Position numbers and translations under genes: made by a program. From Apteryx mantelli (Eukaryota; Chordata; Aves; Apterygiformes; Apterygidae), in assembly GCF_036417845.1 (NCBI RefSeq), contig NC_089994.1, positions 17,068,001-17,132,000 of the forward strand: a stretch of 64,000 nucleotides of DNA, read 5' to 3'. The notes under the pieces were generated by a model, which saw only the letters and a program-made list of their open reading frames with translations, did no database searches and was not told where the DNA came from. Shown here piece by piece: positions 63,221 to 64,000 of this stretch (within the stretch, counting starts at the first letter, position 1; each line of letters opens with the position of its first letter).

Positions 63221-64000
63221 GTAAGGAACTTTTAAGCATGAAGTTCTACAGTGAGGTGAGAAAAAGGCTTTTTTTTAACCACTAATTTCTGAAGAATGTG
63301 ATAAATATATAAATTCTAAACTTATTGCGAGCTATTACCTTATCTATGGTCTACATGGTTACTTTGTGCTCTGTGTCCCTGAACGTTTATGAAGCTTTGA
63401 GGAATGTGTTTTAATGGTACTGTTTGAGAACTTTGATCTTAAATTGTTCTAGCTGTACAAACTTTTTGAAGGGGGAAAACCTTTCAGATTTCAAGAAGAT
63501 TAAATCCTATGATAAATTATTTCTTCATAGTATTATAATTTTACAACATATATAGACAAAAATATGCATAATAACTACATATATACACATACACACAAAC
63601 AGAGTGTATCTACACATCTGTGTGTATACACACACATTACCCCCTCAAGTGTTCTAGGATTACTATCATAATTACTATTATGATAGTAATCCTAATTTTG
63701 TAATTCATAATCTTAATTAGCTCTGGTTGTCAAACAATGTTACTATAACCTAAGGAGGTAAGAGATGTGATTGGCATTGTGATTGTATCATGAGCAGGTA
63801 TTCAAGCTGGCTTTAATCTAATGAGAGTCAGGTCTTAATAGCAAAGACGACAGGATCACCAAGTTTTCAGCACCAGTTGCATTACTACTGGAAATTCTGG
63901 GTACTTCCTGAGACAACATATGCTGCTACTGCTAGTGAAAATTTAATTTACTAAACTATAAATTGCATTTCCTCATGCATCAGTTGCTCCTCCTAAAGGA
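63221..64000 (+). other. KNTC1: KNTC1 intron 55, open at the right edge
   Basis: The donor GTAAGGAAC follows exon 55. No further exon is seen before the window ends. The interval holds (TA/CA)-type simple sequence around 63580-63635 and a perfect inverted repeat at 63655-63694. Confidence 0.8.
63655..63694. repeat. Perfect 18-bp inverted repeat with 4-nt loop
   Basis: Arms 63655-63672 (TAGGATTACTATCATAAT) and 63677-63694 are exact reverse complements separated by TACT. This is a strong hairpin or cruciform candidate in the last visible KNTC1 intron. Confidence 0.85.

Noticed and set aside
1-64000. Search for tRNA, rRNA, CRISPR, operon or prokaryotic mobile features
   Set aside because: None found. 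The exon-intron structure and repeats are vertebrate throughout.

Overview
The window is vertebrate nuclear DNA, and most likely avian. Exons are short and separated by AT-rich introns of moderate size. Two CpG islands mark promoters. The only interspersed repeats I can name are CR1-type LINE fragments, which are abundant in birds and other sauropsids. Three neighbouring genes can be reconstructed exon by exon. Every one of the 73 coding segments joins its neighbour in a consistent reading phase. I identified the genes by comparing the translated exons with remembered human proteins; no database search was run.

Layout. (1) Positions 133-8360, minus strand: the 5' eight coding exons (238 codons) of ZCCHC8, the scaffold of the NEXT nuclear RNA surveillance complex. 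The rest of the gene lies off the left edge. Its CpG-island promoter covers about 7830-8700. (2) Positions 8701-10540: a short intergenic gap and the 3' UTR of the next gene. (3) Positions 10541-25920, minus strand: the complete RSRC2 coding region (10 coding exons, 415 residues), an arginine/serine-rich coiled-coil protein. (4) About 25500-26350: a CpG island that acts as a head-to-head (divergent) promoter for RSRC2 and KNTC1. (5) Positions 26360-63220, plus strand: the first 55 coding exons (exactly 2000 codons) of KNTC1/ROD, the large subunit of the kinetochore RZZ complex. The C-terminal exons lie off the right edge. The order and orientations ZCCHC8(-) RSRC2(-) KNTC1(+) match what I remember of human 12q24.31.

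The genes are housekeeping or cell-cycle genes with no common pathway. ZCCHC8 works in nuclear RNA turnover, RSRC2 is probably tied to splicing speckles, and KNTC1 acts in the spindle checkpoint. RSRC2 and KNTC1 are linked mainly by their shared promoter.

The most notable non-coding signals are: two minor-spliceosome (U12-type) introns in ZCCHC8, one of the rare AT-AC class; a 39-bp near-perfect hairpin in a ZCCHC8 intron; a candidate poison exon in RSRC2; a GC-AG intron in KNTC1; a triple array of ZNF143/THAP11-like sites upstream of ZCCHC8; and an intronic CR1 copy whose C-terminal reading frame is still open. I see no CRISPR array, operon, tRNA or rRNA gene, and no system that is clearly new to science.
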